This document shows, in pieces, positions 24,027 to 31,933 of a stretch of DNA of 64,000 bases. Positions within the stretch are counted from its first letter, which is position 1; the number at the start of each line of letters is the position of its first letter. The notes under the pieces were generated by a model. It was not told the DNA's origin and did no database searches. It was given only the letters and a program-made list of their open reading frames with translations. Source of the stretch: DATEOR01 sp036279015 (GTDB lineage: Bacteria; Actinomycetota; Thermoleophilia; Gaiellales; Gaiellaceae); assembly GCA_036279015.1 (NCBI GenBank), contig DASUJY010000074.1, positions 1-64,000 on the forward strand. The letters run 5' to 3'. The position numbers were made by a program, and so were the translations under genes.

Positions 24027-25145
24027 TCAGATGGACGGCTGCGCGGCCGCGAGCACCCGTTCAAGCGCGGCGACGAAGAGCCCGTTCTCCTCGGGCGTGC
24101 CGACCGTCACCCGGATCGCCTCCGCCGCCCCGAACGGGCCGAGCGGACGGACGATCACCCCCTCGCGGAGCAGCCGATCGAAGACCACGCGCGCGTCCTC
24201 GCCGGTCTCCAGGTAGACGAAGTTGGCGACCGCCGGCGAGGCGACCGTGAGACCGAGCGCACGGCACGACTCCTCCAGCCGGCTCCGCTCCGCGGAGGTC
24301 TCCGACCGCCGGCGGGCGATCTCTGCATCGTTGCCGATGCTCGCCCGGGCGGCATCTTGCGCGGTCTGGTTGATGTCGAACGCGTTCCGGACCTTGGCGA
24401 TCGCCTCGACTACCTCCGGGGGCCCGACGCCGTAGCCGACGCGAAGCCCGGCGAGACCGTAGATCTTCGAGAAGGTCCGCAGAACGAGCACGCGCCGCCC
24501 GAACCTGAAGGACTCCTCGATCCCGTCCGGATAGTCGTCCGCCTCGACGTACTCGAAGTACGCCTCGTCAAGCACGGTGAGCACGTGCTCGGGGACGCGC
24601 GCGAAGTACGACTCGATCTCTGCGCGGCCGACCATCGTTCCCGTCGGGTTGTTCGGGTTGCAGAGGTAGACGATCTTCGTGCGCTGCCCGACCTGGGCAA
24701 GGATCGCGTCCACGTCGTAGCGGTAGTCGCTGAGCGGGACCCGCTTGGCGACCGCGCCGAGCTTGAGGGCGTCGAGCACATAGCTCGGGAAAGAGGGCCA
24801 GCCGCAGACGACCTCGTCGCCCGGGTCGAGCACGGCCAGGGAGAGGTACATGATGACCGCGTCGGCTCCGGCGGCGAGCGTGACGTTCTCGAGTTCGACG
24901 GCGTGCCGCTCGGCGAGCGCGGTTCGCAGGCGGTAGGCGCCGCCGTCCGGATAGCGGTTGAGCTCGGCCGCGCCGCGCTCGATCGCCTCGAGCGCCTCCT
25001 GGAACGGGCCGTACTGGCCCTCGTTGGAGGCCAGCTTGACGACCCGTTCGAGCCCGAGCTCGCGCTGCACCTCCTCGACCGGCTTCCCCGGCTCGTAGGG
25101 GACGAGGCTCTCGAGGGCGGGTCGGAGGAGAGGAGCGCGGGCCAT
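24027..25145 (-). CDS. hisC: Histidinol-phosphate aminotransferase (HisC-type)
   Basis: 372-aa fold-type I PLP aminotransferase. KLASNEGQYGPF, NPNNPTGTM, DEAYFEYV and the Schiff-base Lys in TFSKIYGLAGLRVGYG are those of HisC. It acts in histidine synthesis, but related actinobacterial enzymes (Pat/AroAT) transaminate aromatic amino acids, and this gene is not in a his operon, so either role is possible. An upstream divergent LON-domain gene starts 16 nt away. Confidence 0.88.
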   Translation of the reverse strand: MARAPLLRPALESLVPYEPGKPVEEVQRELGLERVVKLASNEGQYGPFQEALEAIERGAAELNRYPDGGAYRLRTALAERHAVELENVTLAAGADAVIMYLSLAVLDPGDEVVCGWPSFPSYVLDALKLGAVAKRVPLSDYRYDVDAILAQVGQRTKIVYLCNPNNPTGTMVGRAEIESYFARVPEHVLTVLDEAYFEYVEADDYPDGIEESFRFGRRVLVLRTFSKIYGLAGLRVGYGVGPPEVVEAIAKVRNAFDINQTAQDAARASIGNDAEIARRRSETSAERSRLEESCRALGLTVASPAVANFVYLETGEDARVVFDRLLREGVIVRPLGPFGAAEAIRVTVGTPEENGLFVAALERVLAAAQPSI

Positions 25146-25161
25146 GCCCTAATCTTTCCAC

Positions 25162-25770
25162 GTGGAGATCGGCCTCTTCCCACTCAATCTCGTCCTCCTT
25201 CCGGGCGAGCAGGCGCCGCTCCACATCTTCGAGCCGCGCTACCGCGAGCTGATCGGCGAATGCCTCGCGGAGGGCGGCGAGTTCGGGCTCGTCCTCGAAG
25301 ACGACGACGGCATGCGCGACGTCGGCTGCCGTGCGGGCGTCATCGAGGTGCTCGAGCAGTTCGACGACGGCCGCCTGAACGTCGTCATCGAGGGGCGCGA
25401 GCGAATCCGGATCGCCGAGCTGACCCAGGGCCGCACGTTCATCACCGCCGAGGTCGAGGATCTGGGTGACGAGGACGAGCCGCCGACCGAGGACGAGATC
25501 GAGGAGGTGCTCGCCGCCTACCAGCGGGTCGTCAGCGCGGCGGAGGCCGACCTCGAGGATCTGGACTTCGACGCCGACTCGATCGCGTACCAGATCGCGG
25601 CCCGGGTCGACTTCGGCACCGAGGTGAAGCAGGGGCTCCTCGAGCTCCGTTCCGAGCGTGAACGGGTGCTACGGCTCGCGCCGATGCTCGACCAGGCCGC
25701 CGAAGCCGTGCAGCGCGACCGCGAGATCCGCGAGCGGGCCTCCGGCAACGGCCGAGTCGAGCCCATCTAG
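25162..25770 (+). CDS. LON substrate-binding domain protein
   Basis: 202-aa protein made of the N-terminal (LAN) domain of Lon protease without ATPase or peptidase. IGLFPLNLVLLPGEQAPLHIFEPRYRELI is the domain's opening signature, followed by VIEVLEQFDDGRLNVVIEGRERIRI, then a helical tail. Stand-alone LON-domain proteins are widespread in actinobacteria and may bind unfolded clients; function unproven. The GTG start at 25162 begins MEIGLFPL. Confidence 0.9.
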   Translation: MEIGLFPLNLVLLPGEQAPLHIFEPRYRELIGECLAEGGEFGLVLEDDDGMRDVGCRAGVIEVLEQFDDGRLNVVIEGRERIRIAELTQGRTFITAEVEDLGDEDEPPTEDEIEEVLAAYQRVVSAAEADLEDLDFDADSIAYQIAARVDFGTEVKQGLLELRSERERVLRLAPMLDQAAEAVQRDREIRERASGNGRVEPI

Positions 25771-25776
25771 CCGCGG

Positions 25777-26139
25777 TCAGAGCTTCTTGACCGCGTGGAC
25801 CGGGCGGCCGGCCGCCTCCCAGGCGTAGTAGGAGGCGCTCGGGCCGAACTCGGGCTCGTAGCGGACGACGCGCGGATGGCGGCCGACATCCTTCGCGCGC
25901 TGGGCGTGGCGCAGGAGGTTCGGGTCGTCGGCGTGCTCCCAGACGAGGATCAGGTGGACGGCGGTCATGAAGAGCGCGACGAAGGAGCAGCCTTCGGCGG
26001 GGCAGGGGAAGGGGTCGGTGGAGACGCAGAACCAGCCCGCATGGTCGTCGCTCGTGTCATCCGCCCAGAGCTCTTCCTCGACGTCGAGCCCGACGTCCTC
26101 CTCCAGGATCGTGCCGCGCTCGAGCTCGGGGCCGCTCAC
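25777..26139 (-). CDS. Conserved hypothetical protein
   Basis: 120-aa protein with an acidic N-terminus and CVSTDPFPCPAEGCSFVALFMTAVHLILVWEH, a Cys-containing motif (C, C, C within about 12 residues) next to a hydrophobic segment, then RHPRVVRYEPEFGPSASYYAWEA. I know similar sequences only as uncharacterised actinobacterial proteins. The GTG start overlaps the GNAT stop (GTGA), placing it in a unit with the GNAT and gamma-glutamyltransferase genes. Confidence 0.75.
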   Translation of the reverse strand: MSGPELERGTILEEDVGLDVEEELWADDTSDDHAGWFCVSTDPFPCPAEGCSFVALFMTAVHLILVWEHADDPNLLRHAQRAKDVGRHPRVVRYEPEFGPSASYYAWEAAGRPVHAVKKL

Positions 26140-26633
26140 AGCTGCTTCTCCATCAGGATCGCGTCGACGAACCCGTCCGAGCGCCGGAAATGGCCGCGCC
26201 GGCAGCCGACCCGGCGGTACCCGAGCCGCTCGTAGAGGGCGAGCGCCCCCGCATTGTGCGGGAAGACGTGGAGCTCGATCTTCTTGACTCCGACTCGGCG
26301 CCCCCATGCCTCGGCGGCCTCCATGAGCGCCCGGCCGATCCCGCGACGGCGGTAGCCGTCCGCGACCATGAGCCCCACGTCGGCGACGTGCTCGCTCGCC
26401 GGATGGGCGTCGCGGCCGATCGAGAGCCTGCCCACGATGCGGTCGTCGGCCTCTGCGACGAGGACGGCCGCGAAGGAATGCCTTCGGATCGCCTTCAGGT
26501 AGCGGCGCTCCTCCGAGACGCTCCGCCACTCGCCCGCGGCGATGAGCCAGCCTCCCTCCTCCGACCCGACGGCCTCGGCGAGGCGAACCAGGGCGCCCGC
26601 ATCCGCGGGCTCGGCTCTGCGGATCTCCGTCAT
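26136..26633 (-). CDS. GNAT family N-acetyltransferase
   Basis: 165-aa acetyltransferase. The acetyl-CoA site VGLMVADGYRRRGIGRALMEAAEAWGR contains the RRxGIG loop, and VFPHNAGALALYERLGYRRVG is the standard C-terminal strand-helix. Substrate (protein N-terminus, polyamine, antibiotic or other) cannot be predicted. It overlaps both neighbours by 4 nt, so it is cotranscribed with the gamma-glutamyltransferase. Confidence 0.9.
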   Translation of the reverse strand: MTEIRRAEPADAGALVRLAEAVGSEEGGWLIAAGEWRSVSEERRYLKAIRRHSFAAVLVAEADDRIVGRLSIGRDAHPASEHVADVGLMVADGYRRRGIGRALMEAAEAWGRRVGVKKIELHVFPHNAGALALYERLGYRRVGCRRGHFRRSDGFVDAILMEKQL

Positions 26634-28195
26634 TGGACGACGGCGCCGCCTCCACCGCGGCGTGGGTCGCCCGCTGCCTCGAGCCCCCCGTCCGCCCCGA
26701 GACCGACCGCGGAGGCGCCGCCGAAGTAGAGGTTGAGCCCGTTCCAGCGGACGACCTCGTAGCCGGCTGCCTCGAGGGCGTCCGCCGCCTCGGGGTCGAC
26801 TCCGCCCTCGAGGTGAAGCACCGGCCCGTCGACGTGGACGCGCGGCGAGTCGATCGCCTTCCGCGCCGTCATGCCGTGATCGAGCACGTTGACGATGATC
26901 TGGAGGATGGCGGCCCGCAGCCGGATCGAGCCGGCGCTTCCGACGACGAGACGCGGCCGGCCCTCTTCGAGCACGAGCGAGGGCGCCATCATGCTCGTCA
27001 GCCGCCGGCCGGGCGCGCTCTCCCGGCCGCCCGGGTTGAGGTCTTCCTCGCCGAGCATGTTGTTCACGTGGATGCCGGTGCCGGGGACGATCACTCCCGA
27101 CCCGCAGCCCGTGGAGGAGGAGAGCGAAGCGGCGTTCCCCCGCCCGTCGACCACGCTCACGTGCGTGGTCGAAGGGACGCCCGCGGGCTCAGAGGCGAAG
27201 GCGCCGAGCCGGGCGGCAGCCCGCTCGGCGGCCGCGGCGATCGCCGGCTCCGCCAGCAGGCGGCGCGTCAGACCGCCCCGGCTCAGCCCGCTCAGGAATC
27301 CGGGGCCGCGCGCGAGCTGGGCCTCTCGCATCACCTCGGCGAGCGAGGCGATCGCGGCCGGGCTTCCCGACCGGCTCGCGGAACCGAGCCGGTCGAGGAC
27401 GGAGAGCGCAAACGCGATCAGGACGCCGCCCGCCGACGGCGGTGGGTTGGAGACGAACTCCCAGCGCCGGTACGGCACGCGCACGGGCCGGCGCCTGATG
27501 ACGCGGTAGCCGCCGAGATCGCTCTCGGTCAGCCGGCCGCCCTCCTCCTGGACGGCGACGGCGACGGCGCGCGCGAGGTCGCCGGAGTAGAAGCCGCCTG
27601 GCCCCTCCTCGGCGAGCCTCTCGAGCGTGCCGGCGAGCTCGGGCATCCGGATGCGCCCGCCGGTCCGGACGAGGGCGTCCTCTCCGTAGATGCGCCTTCC
27701 CTCCGGCGCGGCTCGCAGGATCGGCTCGAGGATCGCGTGCAGGAAACCCTGCTCCGGGTTGAGGACGACGCCCTCACGAGCGAGCCGCGCCGCCGGGGCG
27801 ACCAGCTCGGCCCACGGCATCCGCGCGTACGCCGCGTGGGCGGCACCAAGGCCCGCGACGGCGCCGGGCACCGCACAGGACGCCGCCCCGATCCGGAAGA
27901 CCTGATGCTTGCCCGCGTCGAACTCGACGTCGACCTCGTCCATCGGCGCGACGGTTCGCCTGCGGAGGTCGCGCCCGGGGATCGCGACGAAGAAGTCGAG
28001 CAGGCGGTCACTCCGGTCGGACGCGCGATGGACGAGCATGAAGCCCCCCGCGCCGGGCCCCGTCAGCGGGCTCTCGGCGACCCAGGAGACGAAGGCGGCC
28101 GCGATGCACGCGTCCACCGCGTTCCCGCCCTCCGCGAGGATCTCCGCGCCGGTCTGCGCGGTCAGCGGATGCCCGGCCGCGACTGCGCCTTTCAT
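26630..28195 (-). CDS. ggt: Gamma-glutamyltransferase family protein
   Basis: 521-aa N-terminal-nucleophile enzyme. AGHPLTAQTGAEILAEGGNAVDACIAAAF is the family opening, PSTTHVSVVDGRGNAASLSS contains the autocleavage and nucleophile Thr, and RLTSMMAPSLVLEEGRPRLVVGSAGS follows. It should hydrolyse or transfer gamma-glutamyl groups, for example of glutathione or gamma-glutamyl peptides. No signal peptide is seen, whereas many family members are periplasmic. The last C-terminal residues are Gly-rich. Confidence 0.9.
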   Translation of the reverse strand: MKGAVAAGHPLTAQTGAEILAEGGNAVDACIAAAFVSWVAESPLTGPGAGGFMLVHRASDRSDRLLDFFVAIPGRDLRRRTVAPMDEVDVEFDAGKHQVFRIGAASCAVPGAVAGLGAAHAAYARMPWAELVAPAARLAREGVVLNPEQGFLHAILEPILRAAPEGRRIYGEDALVRTGGRIRMPELAGTLERLAEEGPGGFYSGDLARAVAVAVQEEGGRLTESDLGGYRVIRRRPVRVPYRRWEFVSNPPPSAGGVLIAFALSVLDRLGSASRSGSPAAIASLAEVMREAQLARGPGFLSGLSRGGLTRRLLAEPAIAAAAERAAARLGAFASEPAGVPSTTHVSVVDGRGNAASLSSSTGCGSGVIVPGTGIHVNNMLGEEDLNPGGRESAPGRRLTSMMAPSLVLEEGRPRLVVGSAGSIRLRAAILQIIVNVLDHGMTARKAIDSPRVHVDGPVLHLEGGVDPEAADALEAAGYEVVRWNGLNLYFGGASAVGLGADGGLEAAGDPRRGGGGAVVQ

Positions 28196-28225
28196 GCGCA
28201 GAGGGTACTCCGTACGCGCCGGCGA

Positions 28226-29620
28226 CTAGAGGTCGCGCAGGAAGCTCGGGGGCTCCAGCATGTCCTCCGGCTCGGGGGCCGGAAGTGGCTCGCGCGCCGG
28301 AGCGGAAGCCGGCCTTGCGCCGCGAGCGCCGAGCCCGGTGGCGATCACCGTCACCCAGATCTGGCCGGAGAGACGCTCGTCGATCGTCGCTCCGAAGATG
28401 ATGTTCGTCTCCTCCGTCGCCGCCTCGCGGACGACCTCGGCAGCCTCGTTCACCTCGAGCAACGTCAGGTCGTCGCCGCCCGCAATCGAGAGCAGGATGC
28501 CGCGCGCCCCGACGATCTCGGTGTCGATGAGCGGCGAGCGCAGGGCCCGCTCGGCCGCCTCCCGCGCACGGGTCTCCCCGGTCGCGAAGCCGATCCCCAT
28601 GATCGCCGAGCCTGCGTCGCTCATGATCGTCCGCACGTCGGCGAAGTCGAGGTTGATGAGGCCCGGCATCGTGATGAGGTCGCAGATCCCCTGGACGCCC
28701 TGGCGCAGGACGTCGTCGGCGATCCGGAAGGCGTCGAGCATCGACGTCGAGCGCTCGAGCACCTCGAGCAGCCGGTCGTTCGGGATTACGATCACGGTGT
28801 CGCAGACCTCGCGGAGCTCCTGCACTCCCTGATCCGCCTGCGCTCGCCGGCGCGTGCCTTCGAAGCGGAACGGGAGCGTGACGATCCCGACGGTGAGCGC
28901 CCCGACCTCGCGCGCGATGCGGGCGACGACCGGTGCGGCGCCCGTGCCGGTGCCGCCTCCCTCGCCCGCGGTCACGAAGACCATGTCCGAGCCGCGCAGC
29001 ACGTGCTTGATCTGGTCGTAGGCCTCCTCCGCAGCCTCGCGGCCGAGATTCGGGTCGGAGCCCGAGCCAAGCCCCTGCGTCAGCTCGCGACCGACATGGA
29101 GCTTGATCGGCGCCTCGCACTGGCGAAGCTGCTGGATGTCTGTGTTGACCGCGATGAACTCGACCTGCGAGATGCCGGCTTCGATCATGCGGTTGACCGC
29201 GTTCAGGCCTCCTCCGCCGACTCCGACGACGCGGATGACCGCGAGGTATGCGGCCGACTCGGGCCGCGGTGCGCGGTGGATGCGCGGCGCCGGCTCGGCC
29301 AGCCGGGCCGCGGGGGCAGGCTCACGGCTTCGTTCGACAGGTGGCGGAGGGCTCGCGGGCGCAGGCGGCGCGGGCTCACGCTCTGGGGCGACCGGCTCGG
29401 GAGCCCTGCTCTCGACCGGCGCGGGGGCCGTCTCACGCGCAGCTGGTTCCGGCGGCGCCGGTCGCTCGGCGACGGGCTCCGGCCCGACGTGCTCGACGGT
29501 CGGCGCCTCGGCCGCCTCGGCGCCGGCGCGCTCGCGCTCGGCCTGGCGCTGCGCTGCTTCGGTTGCCTTGAAGAGCTCGGCCAGAGGCCCCTCACGCATG
29601 CTCGCGCGGCGTCGCGCCAT
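28226..29620 (-). CDS. ftsZ: FtsZ-family tubulin GTPase with long proline-rich N-terminal extension
   Basis: 464-aa protein. Residues 1-125 form a charged helix (REGPLAELFKATEAAQRQ) then a Pro/Ala/Glu-rich linker. From about 126 a complete FtsZ core follows: VVGVGGGGLNAVNRMIEAG, the tubulin signature GEGGGTGTGAAPVVA, and the T7 catalytic loop NLDFADVRTIM. The C-terminus ends PPSFLRDL, resembling the FtsZ conserved tail that binds FtsA/SepF. A perfect AAGGAGGT lies 5 nt before ATG 29620. It overlaps the ParA gene by 29 nt. No other division (dcw) gene is adjacent, so this may be a second FtsZ paralog. Confidence 0.93.
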   Translation of the reverse strand: MARRRASMREGPLAELFKATEAAQRQAERERAGAEAAEAPTVEHVGPEPVAERPAPPEPAARETAPAPVESRAPEPVAPEREPAPPAPASPPPPVERSREPAPAARLAEPAPRIHRAPRPESAAYLAVIRVVGVGGGGLNAVNRMIEAGISQVEFIAVNTDIQQLRQCEAPIKLHVGRELTQGLGSGSDPNLGREAAEEAYDQIKHVLRGSDMVFVTAGEGGGTGTGAAPVVARIAREVGALTVGIVTLPFRFEGTRRRAQADQGVQELREVCDTVIVIPNDRLLEVLERSTSMLDAFRIADDVLRQGVQGICDLITMPGLINLDFADVRTIMSDAGSAIMGIGFATGETRAREAAERALRSPLIDTEIVGARGILLSIAGGDDLTLLEVNEAAEVVREAATEETNIIFGATIDERLSGQIWVTVIATGLGARGARPASAPAREPLPAPEPEDMLEPPSFLRDL

Positions 29621-30425
29621 TGAGCACCTCCTTCGCGAGGTCGCGGTAGGCCTGAGCGGCCGGACCGGAGGAGTCGTACTTGAGCACGGAGCTCCCCTCG
29701 ACGGGAGCCTCGGCGTAGCGGACGGTCTTGCGGATCCGCGTCTCGAAGACGAGGTCGCCGAAGTTCTCCTTCAGCATCTCGACCGCCTCCCGGCTGTGCA
29801 GGGTGCGGGAGTCGTACATCGTGGGGAGGATTCCCTTGATCTCGACGATCGGATTGAGATTCTCTCGGATCATGCTGAGCGTGTTTTCGAGCTGCACGAG
29901 TCCGCGCAGCGAGAGATACTCGCACTGGACAGGGACGATGACGCCGTCCGAGGCGGTCAGGGCGTTGATCGTGAGCAGCCCGAGCGACGGCGGCGTGTCG
30001 ATGAGGATGTAGTCGTAGCGGTTCCGCACCGGCAGGAGCGCCTTCTGGAGGGCGCGCTCGCGGCCGATCATGCTCGAGAGAGCGAGCTCGGCCCCGGCGA
30101 GGTCGATCGAGGAGACGGCGACGTCCACCTCGGCACGGTGGATGACCTCCTCGACGGGCATCGAGTGCACGAGCACGTCGTACATCGAGCGCTCGACCTG
30201 GTCCGGATCCATGCCCTGGGACATGGTCAGGTTCCCCTGCGGGTCGAGATCGACGATGAGCACGTCGAAGCCGTGCTCCTTGAACGCAACCGCGAGGTTC
30301 AGCGTGGTCGTCGTCTTGGCCACGCCACCCTTTTGATTGGCAAAGGCGATGACCTGACCCAGTGTTGCTCCTTCAGAAGTGGACGTCCGCTTGCGCGGAC
30401 GCGGGAGAATCCCGGAAAGCCCCAT
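29592..30425 (-). CDS. parA: ParA/Soj family ATPase
   Basis: 277-aa deviant-Walker ATPase that positions DNA or other cargo on the nucleoid. The ATP site is QKGGVAKTTTTLNLA, LIVDLDPQGNLTMSQG is the Walker A' region, and ILIDTPPSLGLLTINAL the Walker B. There is no N-terminal DNA-binding domain (type Ib-like) and no parB gene next to it. Instead it overlaps an FtsZ gene, which suggests a role tied to division. An AGGAG site precedes ATG 30425. Confidence 0.93.
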   Translation of the reverse strand: MGLSGILPRPRKRTSTSEGATLGQVIAFANQKGGVAKTTTTLNLAVAFKEHGFDVLIVDLDPQGNLTMSQGMDPDQVERSMYDVLVHSMPVEEVIHRAEVDVAVSSIDLAGAELALSSMIGRERALQKALLPVRNRYDYILIDTPPSLGLLTINALTASDGVIVPVQCEYLSLRGLVQLENTLSMIRENLNPIVEIKGILPTMYDSRTLHSREAVEMLKENFGDLVFETRIRKTVRYAEAPVEGSSVLKYDSSGPAAQAYRDLAKEVLNGATPREHA

Positions 30426-30506
30426 GAGGGCTCCTGTTTCGTGTCAGGGTAGCACAATCCTTCCCGGCCAATTCCGCGCAAATCCGGGAGAAAAGGCGGG
30501 TTAGCG

Positions 30507-30538
30507 CCTGCGGCGGAACGGCCGCCTACCGCCGCAGG
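30507..30538 (-). terminator. Hairpin at the end of the ureohydrolase gene
   Basis: CCTGCGGCGG (30507-30516) pairs perfectly with CCGCCGCAGG (30529-30538); the stop codon lies in the loop. Read on the minus strand it follows the ureohydrolase gene, with a CCTTTTC stretch about 10 bases beyond. A likely terminator separating it from parA. Confidence 0.5.
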
Positions 30539-31464
30539 GCGAGGACCGAGAGCATCTCGAAGCACGCGTTGGCGGCGAGGAATGCCGTCACCCCAGCGGG
30601 GTCGTACGGAGGCGATATCTCGACGCAGTCGAACCCACGGAAGTCGAGGCCGGCGAGCGAGCGCACGTACGCAAGCGCCTCCCGGCTCGAAGGGCCGCCG
30701 ACCTCCGGCGTGCCTGTCCCCGGCGCAAAGGCGGGGTCGACGAAGTCGACGTCGAAGGAGAGGAAGCAGGCCGAGTCGCCCACACGCGCGCGGACGCGCT
30801 CCGAGAACCCGCCCGGCCCGAGCGCGGCCAGCTCCTCGTAGGAAAGCGCGTCGAAGCCGATCTCCTCGGGGAAGCGAGCCTCTTCCTTCGCGCCCAGCGA
30901 TCCGCGGAGGCCCGCCTGGATCGAGCGCGACGGGTCGACGAGCCCTTCTTCGGCGGCGCGCCGGACGACGCTCCCGTGGAAGAGCTTCTGACCGAAGTAC
31001 TCGTCCCAGAGATCGTGATGGGCGTCGAGCTGGACGAGTGCCAGCGGCCCATGGACTGCCGCGAGCGCCCGAAGCTCGGCCAGGAGGACCGTGTGGTCGC
31101 CGCCGAGGCAGACCGTGGTCACCCCGGCCCGGGCCACCGCCTCGATCCCCGCGCTCGACCGGGCGAGCGAGTCGGCCGTCGAGCCCGGAACCGTCGGCAC
31201 GTCGCCGTAGTCCACGATTGAGAGGCGTTCGCAGACGTCGACGCCGACTATTGGGTTGTAGTTGCGCAGCATCACCGAGGCGCTGCGAATCGCCTCCGGC
31301 CCGAAGCGCGCGCCGCTGCGGAAGACCTGGGCGCCGTCGGCGGGCACGCCGATCACGGCGACGTCGACATCCTCGAGGTCGGTGACGTGCGGAAGGCGCA
31401 TGAACGTCCGCGGCCCCGAGAACCGCGGAGTCTGAAAGGCGTCCGGCGGTCCGTAGCGCGGCAT
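30526..31464 (-). CDS. speB: Agmatinase/ureohydrolase family protein
   Basis: 312-aa binuclear-manganese ureohydrolase. All metal-ligand motifs are present: GGDHTVLL, QLDAHHDLWDEY, and SFDVDFVDPAFAPGTGTPEVGG. It hydrolyses a guanidino compound to urea; agmatine (giving putrescine) is most probable, but guanidinobutyrate or formiminoglutamate enzymes share the motifs. ATG 31464 gives MPRYGPPDAFQTPRF, typical of agmatinase-like proteins. The gene lies 11 nt after a small hypothetical gene. Confidence 0.88.
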   Translation of the reverse strand: MPRYGPPDAFQTPRFSGPRTFMRLPHVTDLEDVDVAVIGVPADGAQVFRSGARFGPEAIRSASVMLRNYNPIVGVDVCERLSIVDYGDVPTVPGSTADSLARSSAGIEAVARAGVTTVCLGGDHTVLLAELRALAAVHGPLALVQLDAHHDLWDEYFGQKLFHGSVVRRAAEEGLVDPSRSIQAGLRGSLGAKEEARFPEEIGFDALSYEELAALGPGGFSERVRARVGDSACFLSFDVDFVDPAFAPGTGTPEVGGPSSREALAYVRSLAGLDFRGFDCVEISPPYDPAGVTAFLAANACFEMLSVLALRR

Positions 31465-31475
31465 CTGCGCGGCGA

Positions 31476-31709
31476 TTATAGGGAGCCCTGGACGACCACC
31501 CCCTCGACCTCTGCCTGCACGCCGGCCCGGCAGTCCGCAAGCGCCGCGCGCGCCCGCTCCGTCCCGTCGGGCTTCTCCGCCGCGAGCCATCGTTCGCCCT
31601 CGACCAGGAGGCCGCGGACCTCGTCGAGGAGGTCTGTCGCAGGAGCACCGTCCCGTCTCAGCGCGTCGATCCGCTCCAGCCGCTCGATGACTCGTCGGGC
31701 TTCGTCCAT
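31476..31709 (-). CDS. Small helical hypothetical protein
   Basis: 77-aa, beginning MDEARRVIERLERIDALRRDGA, with predicted helices and no cysteines. Similar short proteins accompany ureohydrolase-type or amidase genes in Thermoleophilia-like genomes, as far as I recall; role unknown. It ends 11 nt before the ureohydrolase start. Confidence 0.65.
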   Translation of the reverse strand: MDEARRVIERLERIDALRRDGAPATDLLDEVRGLLVEGERWLAAEKPDGTERARAALADCRAGVQAEVEGVVVQGSL

Positions 31710-31744
31710 GCCTCCACGCTAGGGGGCATGAGCGCGCGTGTGGG

Positions 31745-31933
31745 TCACGCACTGTGACGAGACTTGCGGCAATCGCGCCAGAACGCAATCGCGACGATCC
31801 CGATGCCGGCCAGTGCGATCAGGAGGAGCGTGAGGTCCTCGCGATTGATGACCGCGAGGAGGATCCCGAGGACGAATGCGACGCGGAGCCCGAGGCAGCG
31901 CCGGCGGCGAAGCCGGTCGCCGCCGGTCGTCAT
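31745..31933 (-). CDS. Small membrane protein
   Basis: 62-aa protein with an Arg-rich start, two hydrophobic stretches (LGLRVAFVLGILLAVI and LTLLLIALAGIGIVAIAFW) separated by NREDL, and a basic tail. It probably forms a membrane hairpin with both ends in the cytoplasm. Its ATG overlaps the stop of the 420-aa gene (ATGA), which supports it as real. Confidence 0.65.
   Translation of the reverse strand: MTTGGDRLRRRRCLGLRVAFVLGILLAVINREDLTLLLIALAGIGIVAIAFWRDCRKSRHSA

Noticed and set aside
26633..29623. 996-aa open frame on the plus strand across the ggt and ftsZ genes
   Set aside because: It is antisense to two well-supported genes with clear motifs. Long antisense frames are expected at this GC content, and its translation is Arg/Asp/Gly-rich with no recognisable domain.
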